A stretch of 28,464 bases of DNA from DASYAE01 sp036501535 (GTDB taxonomy: Bacteria; Actinomycetota; Actinomycetes; Streptomycetales; Catenulisporaceae), in the NCBI GenBank assembly GCA_036501535.1, contig DASYAE010000011.1:1-28464 (forward strand), given 5' to 3'. Both the position numbers and the translations under genes were made by a program. Positions 1 to 6,879 of the stretch are shown piece by piece (position 1 is the stretch's first letter; every line of letters starts with the position of its first letter). The notes below the pieces were generated by a model. The model was not told where the DNA came from. It did no database searches and saw nothing but the letters and a program-made list of their open reading frames with translations.

Positions 1-276
1 GCAGCCGACGACCTGCGTGCCCTTCTCACAGAGGAGCTCCACCTGCCCTTGCCCGTAGTAGGCGCTCCCGTCGGCCTCCCAGCCCGTCAGGATGTCGACG
101 CACAGGACGGCCTGATACGTGCCGTCGTTCCCGAACGCCACGCACGTGTGAGCCTCTTGGTCGAGATTGGCGTGCAGGATCGTGAAGGTCGCCGCCTGCG
201 CCGGCGTCACCGCCACAGCTGCGCAGGCGGCGATGGCGGCGGCAAGAGCAAGGAGCCGCCGAAGAACACGTTTCAA
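1..276 (-). CDS. Small secreted cysteine-containing protein (3' end outside window)
   Basis: The reading frame is open from a TTG at 276-274 to the window edge (92 codons). TTG is chosen because a GGAG-type ribosome binding site sits just upstream (complement of about 281-288) and because it begins a classic signal peptide: MKRVLRRLL, then an alanine-rich hydrophobic stretch, then a TPAQA-AT cleavage site near residue 29. The visible mature part (starting ATFTILHANL) has several cysteines and is rich in Gly, Tyr, Asp and Glu, which suggests a small disulfide-bonded exported protein. I do not recognise the family. The C-terminus lies beyond position 1. It is easily missed because it lacks an ATG or GTG start. 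Confidence 0.7.
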   Translation of the reverse strand, partial: MKRVLRRLLALAAAIAACAAVAVTPAQAATFTILHANLDQEAHTCVAFGNDGTYQAVLCVDILTGWEADGSAYYGQGQVELLCEKGTQVVGC

Positions 277-490
277 GGTTCTCTCCTTCGGTACGAGCGC
301 AGCACGACCGTGCCCTCGTGTGGCTCATGGCCACGCCCACGTTCGCCCCGCGCGGCGCAGTTGCGCTTGTTGCGCAGCGTGACGCAGTTAGTCCTGCGTG
401 ACGCGTTGCCATCCTGGCGGGGCCGTGTATCGGCGCGGTATTCAGCGGCACTCGGCGGCGGGACCGAGCCGGATACCCATCCGATACATG
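277..490. other. Intergenic region with short direct repeats
   Basis: This stretch lies between the start of the secreted-protein gene and the stop of the TPR fragment and should contain the minus-strand promoter of the former. The 9-mer GCGTGACGC occurs at 377-385 and again at 396-404, 19 bp apart, so roughly on the same helix face. The second copy is part of a 13-mer (393-405) repeated at 2110-2122. I see no clear -35/-10 pair and no convincing ORF. Confidence 0.4.
393..405. repeat. 13-bp direct repeat, left copy
   Basis: CCTGCGTGACGCG occurs here and identically at 2110-2122. The two copies bracket the block holding the truncated TPR and DUF4132 fragments. The bases next to each copy differ, so the repeat is exactly 13 bp. 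It could be a footprint of insertion or recombination, or chance similarity in GC-rich DNA. Confidence 0.45.
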
Positions 491-1537
491 TCAGGCAGGC
501 AGCGCCCGCAGCCAGGCACGCAGCTCGTCGGCCTGCGGCAGCCCGCCGCGTTCGGCGATGGCCAGTGCGCGGCCCAGGTGCTCGGCAGCCCTCTCGTACT
601 CGCCCGCGGCCTCGGCGACCCGGCCCAACCCCGCGTACCCGGCCACGCTCGGCGCCGCCAGTTCGTCCGCGATCAGGCTCACGCCGCGCTCGTAACAATC
701 CCGGGCCTGGTCGAGGGCTCCGCGGTCGCGGTGCGCGTTGCCGAGGGTGAACAGCAGCGCCTGCTCGATGCCTCGGTCGCCCAGTCGGCGGGTCAGCACC
801 AGGCCGTCGCGCGCGGTGCCGATGGCCTCCTCGGTACGGCCGAGCCGGCGGTGGCAGTCCGCCAGGAAGTTCAGGCTCCGGCACTCCAGCTCGGCCGAGC
901 CGGCGTCGCCGCCGGACGCCAGGCCGCTGCGAAGGTCCGCCAGCGCGGCGTCCAGGACGCCGCGCAGGGTGTGCACCCAGCCGATGTTCATGATCGTCGC
1001 CGATTCGAGGTAGCGGCTGCCCAGCTCCCCGTTCAACTCCAGCGCCCGCCGGTGGGTCTCCAGCGCCTTCTCGTGCAGCCCGAGATACGTCTGCACCACG
1101 CCCATGCTGCCGAGCACCGCGCCCCGGTCGTGCGCGGTCCCGACGTCCTGCAGCAGATCCAGCGCCCGCTGCAGGCAGTCGCGCGCCTCGCGGTAGCCGC
1201 CGGACCGGATGTGCACGATCCCGATGTTGGCCAGGCACTGGGCGCTGCCGTGGGCCGCGCCTCGGAACCGCTCCAACTCGAGACAGGCCTCGAACGCCTC
1301 GTCGAGCCGGTTGACGCCCAGGTACGCCGAACCGAGCCGGCGGTACAGGATCGCGGCCATGGCGTCATCGCCGGTGGCCCGGGCCGCCGCGATGCCGATC
1401 GCGTACCCGTGGGCCGCCTCGGCGAAGTAGCCCTGGCGTAGGAGGTGCGGGCAGAAGGAGCGGGCCAGACGCGCCGTCAGATCCGGCTGGCCCACGGTGT
1501 CCGCGGCCTTGAGCACGGCGGACACGTTCCGAAGTTC
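491..1537 (-). pseudogene. 5'-truncated tetratricopeptide-repeat gene (C-terminal part of an AfsR/NB-ARC-TPR-type protein)
   Basis: About 349 residues of TPR helices are encoded, with repeated G-x-A/Y-x-x-x-G-x-x-x-E/D-A signatures such as LGSAYLGVNRLDEA, LANIGIVHIRSGGYREA, LGSMGVVQTYLGLHEKA and LGNAHRDRGALDQA (about seven repeats). The composition matches the C-terminal TPR tail of large actinobacterial regulators of the SARP/AfsR or NB-ARC class, where it serves protein-protein contacts. Recognisable similarity begins at ELRNVSAVLKAAD (complement of about 1537). Further upstream the open frame (formal start at 1630) is only the antisense of the DUF4132 fragment. No DNA-binding or NTPase domain is present and no ribosome binding site supports a start near 1530. 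I infer a gene remnant cut at the junction. A reannotated short TPR protein starting at 1630 is less likely. Confidence 0.65.
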
Positions 1538-2095
1538 CGGGTGACCGGGGAACGCGACTTCGCGGACGTGCGCGGCCGGCCGTTCGCCCTGGCCGACGGC
1601 GCGGTGGTGCGCGTGGCGCATCCGCTGCACTTGGGGGAGTCGCTGGCCGCGTGGTCGGAACTGTTCGCCGATCAGAAGATCCTCCAGCCGTTCGCACAGC
1701 TCGACCGGCCGGTGTTCGCGCTGACCGAGCAGGAGCGCGCGGGCAGCAGGCTCACCCGGTTCGAGGGCCGGGCCGTGCCGGTCGGCAAGGTGCTCGGGCT
1801 GGTCAACCGCGGCTGGCAGCGCGCCGAGCCGTGGGACGGCGGCGTCGAGCAGAACATCACCCGGATGATCAGCACACAGCTATACCTGACCGTCGACCTC
1901 GAACCGGGCATCCCCGTGGGGTCTGTGACTCTGCTCGGGCCGGAGCAGACGCTGAGCCATGTGTACCTGAGCTCATTGCGTTACGGCGGGCGCAGGGGCG
2001 ATCGTCCCGACGACCCGGCCGGTCCGCGCCTGGGTGACCTCGACCCGATCACCGCGTCCGAACTGCTGGGCGATCTGACCCGGCTGACGGATTGA
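1532..2095 (+). pseudogene. 5'-truncated DUF4132 (MolR-like) C-terminal fragment
   Basis: The frame from about KFRVTGERDFADVRG to the TGA at 2093-2095 (about 187 residues) looks like the C-terminal part of DUF4132 proteins. Landmarks are VRVAHPLHLG, FADQKILQPFAQLDRPVFALT, the KVLGLVNRGWQR segment, LEPGIPVG and the closing GDLDPITASELLGDL. Full-length members usually have 700 or more residues, so most of the protein is missing. Upstream of about 1532 the same frame is antisense to the TPR gene and has no DUF4132 character. The family's biochemical role is unknown to me beyond the MolR/YehI naming. The fragment runs convergently into the helicase gene (stop at 2130). It is probably not expressed as a functional protein. 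Confidence 0.6.
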
Positions 2096-2109
2096 GAGGC
2101 CTGATGCCG

Positions 2110-2122
2110 CCTGCGTGACGCG
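2110..2122. repeat. 13-bp direct repeat, right copy
   Basis: Identical to 393-405. It lies in the 34-bp gap between the DUF4132 stop (2095) and the helicase stop (2130). Confidence 0.45.
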
Positions 2123-2129
2123 GCGTCGC

Positions 2130-4217
2130 TCATCCGTTCCCCGCCGAGCCGAGCCACAGGCTGTCGCGGGCGCGGGTCATCGCGACGTACAGACGCCTGC
2201 TCGCCAGTTCCCGGCGCTCCTGGACGGAGGCGCCGTTCCCGCCCAGGTCGCGTAGCGCCAGGTCGTGGCGGGGCAGGAAGACGTGTTTGAAGTCGAGCCC
2301 TTTCACCCGGGTGTAAGTCCCCAGCTTCAGACCGTCGGTAGGCGTGCCGTCGTAGACCTCGAGCTTCTGGACCGGGATTCCCGCGCGTGTGAGCAGGCGG
2401 TGGTAGCGGTCGACCTCTTGGCGGGTCTCGCACAGTACGGCCGCGTCCCCCAGCCACCCGGCGTCGGGTCCGCCGTCGCCGGGTCCCGGGGCGAGCAACG
2501 CGGCGAGCAGCGCCTCGTCGTGCTCTGCGAGGCCGGGGGTGCGCACCCGGGTGACCTGGCCGCCGTGGAACACGGTCTCCACCGGGCGGTCGCCGCCCGA
2601 GGTGCTCTCGTCAATGTCCTCGAAGCTGTAACCGGACACCACCTCGAGCGCCGCGGCCAGGATCTCTGCGCGGTTGCGGTAGTTGGTGCCCAGCACCATC
2701 GCGCGCCCGCCGGAGACGGCGATCCCGGCGTCGGTGAGGCGGTAACCGCCGGGGTAGACAGCCTGCTGGCCGTCGCCTATCAGCAGTAGCCCGTTAGGTA
2801 CGTCGCCGACCAGGGTGTGCAGGAGCCGCACTCCGGTCAGCGTCAGGTCCTGGACCTCGTCGACGACCACCGCGGCGTATGCGGGCTTCAGCGGGGCGCG
2901 GCGCGCCTCCGTCAGGGCCAGGGCCAGCACGTCGTTGAAGTCGTGGATCCCCGCCTCGGTGCGCAGGCGCTCGTATTCCTGGAACAGCGCCCAGACCGCC
3001 TCGCGCTGGGCGCCGTGCAGCGCGGTGCGCCGTCCGCGCCGCTCTGCGCCCAGGTAGTGCGGGAGCGTGTCGATGCCCCGGCCCTTGATGACGTAGTTGA
3101 TCTCGTCGAACCAGTAGCGGGGATTCGGCTCGGTCTGCGCCAGGATTCCGCGGCGGCCGACGTTCTGCCAGGCCCGGCCGAGGGCGAACTCGGTCTGCTC
3201 GCCGCGTATCCTCACCGCGATCCCGCGGGCGGCGAGTAAGGCGCCTGCGAAAGCGTGCAGGCTGGTGAACTCGATCCGGCCGGCCGTCGCCGGCGCGAGG
3301 CGGCGGGCGAGCGCCTGCTGGACCCGCGGCAGGTTGGTGGCGAAGGTGACGAACAGCACCGGGCGGGTCGAGCGCTGGGCGAGGTAGACCGAGCGGTGCA
3401 GCCCGACCACGGTCTTGCCGGTGCCCGCCGGCCCGCTGAGGCGCGCCGGGCCGAGGAAGCTGCGGCGTACCAGTTTGGCCTGGTCCGGGTGCAGGAACGT
3501 CATCCACCCCTCGATCGGCGCGGCCAGGTCCGCGGCGAGTTGCGCCGCGCGCACCTGTTCGACGTCGAAGAGGGCCGGCGGGTCGTCGGCCTGCTCGTTC
3601 GGGGCGGGGGCGGGCCGGTCGGCCACGCTCGGGCGGTCGTACTCGGGGAACGCGTCAGCCAGGTGCGTGGTCACCATCTTGACCTGCGCAGGGGTGAGCC
3701 GGCGGGGGAGCGCCAGCAGTGCCGGGACCGCGTCGACCTGCCCGAGCAGCATGACCCGGCCGAGGAGCCGGTTGATCCGGTGCCCGGCGAAGACCATCAC
3801 CGGCGCCACCGCGATGGGGGAGAGCCCTATCTCGCCAACCGCACGCTCGGCGAGATAAGCCTGGGCCAGCAGCTTGCCGACCTCGCCGTGCCGGTCCGCC
3901 TCGCCGGCCACAAGGCGATCGCCGGCCACGGCCGGCGTGTCGCGCCAGTTCTTCACGTCGATCACGAACACCCCGCCGGGCCCCACGAGGATCATGTCGA
4001 TGTTGGCCGCCTCGGTGCCGGGCCAGCGCCGGTCCACCAGCAGCCGCCAGCCGTCTACGGTCAGCCCGACCAGGCTCGCGGCGACCAGGCGCTCGCCCTC
4101 GGCGGCCGTCTCGTACCGGTCGGCCAGCGCGCGGGCCTGCCGCGCGGCCTGTGCCAGCGCCATCGCCCGGTCCCGCTCTCGCGCCGCCCGCGTCGACGCC
4201 GAACCGCCTGCAGCCAT
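2130..4217 (-). CDS. NERD-domain / UvrD-type superfamily 1 helicase
   Basis: This is a two-part DNA-processing protein of about 695 residues. Residues 35-150 form a NERD (nuclease-related) domain: AEGERLVAASL, then NIDMILVGPGGVFVIDVKNW, which carries the E, D and D-x-K residues of a PD-(D/E)xK-like fold. A linker leads to an SF1A helicase core with Walker A (GPAGTGKT, about 262-269), Walker B DEVQD (about 453-457), a Q-containing GDGQQAVYPGGY segment, NYRN, and motif VI RLYVAMTRARDSLWL near the C-terminus. All motifs look intact. Start: the ATG at 4217 has AGGG six bases upstream, while an in-frame GTG at 4223 is too close to it. Family knowledge suggests a role in DNA repair or foreign-DNA processing. 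Its position beside DUF4132 and TPR remnants could mean an old defence or accessory island (inference). It is monocistronic and divergent from glgM. Confidence 0.85.
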   Translation of the reverse strand: MAAGGSASTRAARERDRAMALAQAARQARALADRYETAAEGERLVAASLVGLTVDGWRLLVDRRWPGTEAANIDMILVGPGGVFVIDVKNWRDTPAVAGDRLVAGEADRHGEVGKLLAQAYLAERAVGEIGLSPIAVAPVMVFAGHRINRLLGRVMLLGQVDAVPALLALPRRLTPAQVKMVTTHLADAFPEYDRPSVADRPAPAPNEQADDPPALFDVEQVRAAQLAADLAAPIEGWMTFLHPDQAKLVRRSFLGPARLSGPAGTGKTVVGLHRSVYLAQRSTRPVLFVTFATNLPRVQQALARRLAPATAGRIEFTSLHAFAGALLAARGIAVRIRGEQTEFALGRAWQNVGRRGILAQTEPNPRYWFDEINYVIKGRGIDTLPHYLGAERRGRRTALHGAQREAVWALFQEYERLRTEAGIHDFNDVLALALTEARRAPLKPAYAAVVVDEVQDLTLTGVRLLHTLVGDVPNGLLLIGDGQQAVYPGGYRLTDAGIAVSGGRAMVLGTNYRNRAEILAAALEVVSGYSFEDIDESTSGGDRPVETVFHGGQVTRVRTPGLAEHDEALLAALLAPGPGDGGPDAGWLGDAAVLCETRQEVDRYHRLLTRAGIPVQKLEVYDGTPTDGLKLGTYTRVKGLDFKHVFLPRHDLALRDLGGNGASVQERRELASRRLYVAMTRARDSLWLGSAGNG

Positions 4218-4431
4218 CCCCACGCCCTATCGCTGCTCCGCCCCACTGCGCCGGGAATCGACGCAAACTTCTGCGACGTAGCGAATCAGGGTTCCGTGGC
4301 ACTGTCCAGTGCGGCCGCAGCCGGGCCGGTCCGGCGGCGCGGCGCAGGCCGACCGAAAGTGGCCATGGTCATCACCGTGCCACGGGATCTATGCTCAGCC
4401 TTGGAATTGCCGACGCGGTCAGGGGGTCCTC
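4218..4431. promoter_or_regulatory. Divergent intergenic region between helicase and glgM
   Basis: This stretch must hold the promoters for both divergent genes. It contains a widely spaced 9-bp inverted repeat, CCGTGGCAC at 4294-4302 and GTGCCACGG at 4377-4385. TATGCT at 4390-4395 is a weak -10 candidate for glgM. The ribosome binding site AGGGGG at 4421-4426 sets the glgM start. I cannot assign a -35 with confidence. Confidence 0.35.
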
Positions 4432-5607
4432 GTGCGAGTCGGACTGCTGACCAGGGAATACCCGCCGGACGTGTACGGCGGGGCGGGCGTCCACGTGGAA
4501 TTCCTGGCCGGGCAGCTGCGGATGCTTGCCGACCTGCGCGTGCACTGCTGGAGCAGCCGGAAGCCGGCGGACGACGAGCCCGGCGTTCGGCGGCACGGCC
4601 CCGCCGAGGATCTGGCCGGCGCCAACGAGGCGTTGCGCAGCCTGTCGGTCGACCTGTCCATGGCGGCGGCCGTGGGCGACTGCGACGTGGTCCACTCGCA
4701 CACCTGGTACGCCAATCTCGGCGGTCACCTGGCGAAGCTGCTGTACGGCGTGCCGCACGTGATGACCGCCCACTCGCTCGAACCGCTGCGTCCGTGGAAG
4801 GCCGAGCAGTTGGGCGGCGGATACGCGGTTTCCAGCTGGGCCGAGCGGACCGCCGTCGAGAGCGCGGACGCGGTGATCGCCGTGTCGCACGGGATGCGGC
4901 GCGACATCCTCGGCTGCTATCCCGCCCTGGACCCGGAGCGGGTGCAGGTGGTGCACAACGGGATCGACACCACGCTGTACCGACCCGTCCCCGAAACAGA
5001 CGCCCTGACCCGCCACGGCGTGGACCCGGACCGACCGTACGTGCTGTTCGTCGGGCGGATTACGCGGCAGAAGGGCGTGCCGCACCTGCTGCGGGCCGCG
5101 CACCGGCTCGACCCGTCGGCGCAACTCGTGCTGTGCGCGGGCGCCCCGGACACGCCCGCGATCGAGCAGGAGTTCCTCGGCCTGGTCGACGGGCTGCGCG
5201 CGGCGCGTGACGGGGTGGTGTGGATCCCTGAGATGCTGCCGCGCGGCGAGGTGATCCAGCTGCTGAGCCGGGCCGCGGTGTTCGCCTGCCCCTCGGTCTA
5301 CGAGCCGCTGGGCATCGTGAACCTTGAGGCCATGGCCTGCGGCGCCGCCGTGGTCGCCTCGGCCGTCGGCGGCATCCCCGAGGTGGTCGAGGACGGCGTC
5401 ACCGGACTGCTCGTGCCCTACGACGAAGCGGACCCGGGCGCGTTCGAGGCGGCGCTGGCCGCGGCGCTCAACAAGGTCGTCGCCGATCCGGAGGCCGCCG
5501 GGCGCATGGGCGCGGCCGGGCGCGCACGCGCGCTGCGCGAGTTCGGCTGGGACGCCATCGCCCGCCGGACGCTCGCGGTGTACGAGGAGGCGGTCGCGCG
5601 GAAGTAG
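4432..5607 (+). CDS. glgM: GT4 glycosyltransferase, actinobacterial glycogen/maltose-1-phosphate synthase
   Basis: This 391-residue retaining glycosyltransferase uses ADP-glucose. Actinobacterial members, first annotated GlgA and shown in mycobacteria to be GlgM, make alpha-maltose-1-phosphate or extend alpha-1,4-glucan. The GTG at 4432 is chosen because AGGGGG lies six bases upstream and the protein then opens with RVGLLTREYPPDVYGGAGVHVEFLAG, the family N-terminus with its glycine-rich loop. Other landmarks are VHSHTWYA, VVHNGID, LFVGRITRQKGV (nucleotide-sugar domain start) and the catalytic E-x7-E pair in CPSVYEPLGIVNLEAMACG (about E291 and E299). glgC follows 51 bp downstream on the same strand, so the two are probably co-transcribed. 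In mycobacteria the same pair is adjacent but divergent. Nothing looks damaged. Confidence 0.9.
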   Translation: MRVGLLTREYPPDVYGGAGVHVEFLAGQLRMLADLRVHCWSSRKPADDEPGVRRHGPAEDLAGANEALRSLSVDLSMAAAVGDCDVVHSHTWYANLGGHLAKLLYGVPHVMTAHSLEPLRPWKAEQLGGGYAVSSWAERTAVESADAVIAVSHGMRRDILGCYPALDPERVQVVHNGIDTTLYRPVPETDALTRHGVDPDRPYVLFVGRITRQKGVPHLLRAAHRLDPSAQLVLCAGAPDTPAIEQEFLGLVDGLRAARDGVVWIPEMLPRGEVIQLLSRAAVFACPSVYEPLGIVNLEAMACGAAVVASAVGGIPEVVEDGVTGLLVPYDEADPGAFEAALAAALNKVVADPEAAGRMGAAGRARALREFGWDAIARRTLAVYEEAVARK

Positions 5608-5658
5608 CGCGCAGCCAAGCAGGCAAGCGCAGGGAAGCCAGGAAAGCGAGGAGTGCGG

Positions 5659-6879
5659 ATGCGCGGCGGACCTTCTGTGCTGGGAGTCGTGCTGGCCGGC
5701 GGGGAGGGCAAGCGGCTGATGCCGCTGACCGCCGACCGGGCCAAGCCGGCCGTGCCGTTCGGCGGCACGTACCGGCTGGTGGACTTCGTGCTGTCCAATC
5801 TGGTCAACGGCGACATCATGCGCATCTGTGTGCTGACGCAGTACAAGTCGCACTCGCTCGACCGGCACATCACCACCACCTGGCGGATGTCGAACCTGCT
5901 GGGCAACTACGTCACCCCGGTGCCCGCGCAGCAGCGGCTCGGCCCGCGCTGGTTCCTCGGCAGCGCCGACGCGATCTACCAGTCGCTCAACCTCGTCTAC
6001 GACGAGCGGCCGGACTACATCGTGGTGTTCGGCGCCGACCACGTGTACCGCATGGACCCGCGCCAGATGCTGCGCCAGCACATCGACAACGGCGCCGACG
6101 CCACGGTCGCGGCCATCCGCATCCCGCGCTCGCAGGCCTCGTCGTTCGGCGTCATCACGCCGGGCACGGACGGGGTGAGCGTCGAGCGCTTCCTGGAGAA
6201 GCCCGACGACCCGCCCGGCCTGCCGGACGACCCGGACCAGGTCTACGCCTCGATGGGCAACTACATCTTCACCACCAAGGTGCTGCTCGACGCCCTGGAG
6301 CGGGACGCCGACGACGAGCACTCGGTGCACGACATGGGCGGCAGCATCCTGCCGATGCTCACCGAGTCCGGCCAGGTGCAGGTCTACGACTTCGACAAGA
6401 ACTACGTGCCCGGCGAGACCGCCCGCGACCACGGCTACTGGCGGGACGTGGGAACCCTGGACGCGTACTACGAGGCGCACCTGGACCTGATCTCGGTCCA
6501 CCCGGTCTTCAATCTCTACAACCGCGAGTGGCCGCTCTACACGCACACCGTGCAGCTGCCGCCGGCCAAGTTCGTCGCCGGCGGCATATCCAGCGAGTCG
6601 ATGGTCGCCCCGGGCTGCATCATCACCGGGCAGGTCACCCAGTCCGTGCTCTCGCCCGGCGTCGTGGTCGAGGAGGGCGCCGTCGTGCAGGGCTCGGTCC
6701 TGCACGACAACGTCCACGTCGGCCGCGGCGCCATCGTGCGCCGGGCCATCCTGGACAAGAACATCATCGTGCCGCCGGGCGCGACGGTCGGGGTGAACCC
6801 GGAGCGGGACCGAGAGCTCTACCACGCCTCGGCGAACGGGATCATCGCGCTGGGGAAGGGCCAGCACGTGTCCCTTTAA
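5659..6879 (+). CDS. glgC: Glucose-1-phosphate adenylyltransferase (ADP-glucose pyrophosphorylase)
   Basis: The enzyme makes ADP-glucose from ATP and glucose-1-phosphate, the committed step of glycogen synthesis, and feeds the GlgM encoded just upstream. The 406-residue length is normal. The N-terminal nucleotide-binding motif LAGGEGKRLMPLTADRAKPAVPFGG is present, followed by GADHVYRMD (metal/substrate site), the FLEKPDD glucose-1-phosphate region and a C-terminal left-handed beta-helix (repeated hydrophobic hexads such as GCIITGQVTQSVLSPGVVV). The ATG at 5659 is preferred over the GTG at 5653 because GAGGAG at 5648-5653 is well spaced for the ATG and overlaps the GTG. The stop TAA (6877-6879) interlocks with the stop of the opposing arabinofuranosidase gene, leaving no room for a terminator between them. 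Confidence 0.95.
   Translation: MRGGPSVLGVVLAGGEGKRLMPLTADRAKPAVPFGGTYRLVDFVLSNLVNGDIMRICVLTQYKSHSLDRHITTTWRMSNLLGNYVTPVPAQQRLGPRWFLGSADAIYQSLNLVYDERPDYIVVFGADHVYRMDPRQMLRQHIDNGADATVAAIRIPRSQASSFGVITPGTDGVSVERFLEKPDDPPGLPDDPDQVYASMGNYIFTTKVLLDALERDADDEHSVHDMGGSILPMLTESGQVQVYDFDKNYVPGETARDHGYWRDVGTLDAYYEAHLDLISVHPVFNLYNREWPLYTHTVQLPPAKFVAGGISSESMVAPGCIITGQVTQSVLSPGVVVEEGAVVQGSVLHDNVHVGRGAIVRRAILDKNIIVPPGATVGVNPERDRELYHASANGIIALGKGQHVSL

Noticed and set aside
3255..5210. Long plus-strand open frame across the helicase and glgM
   Set aside because: Antisense to the intact NERD-helicase and out of frame with glgM; arginine/alanine-rich shadow.
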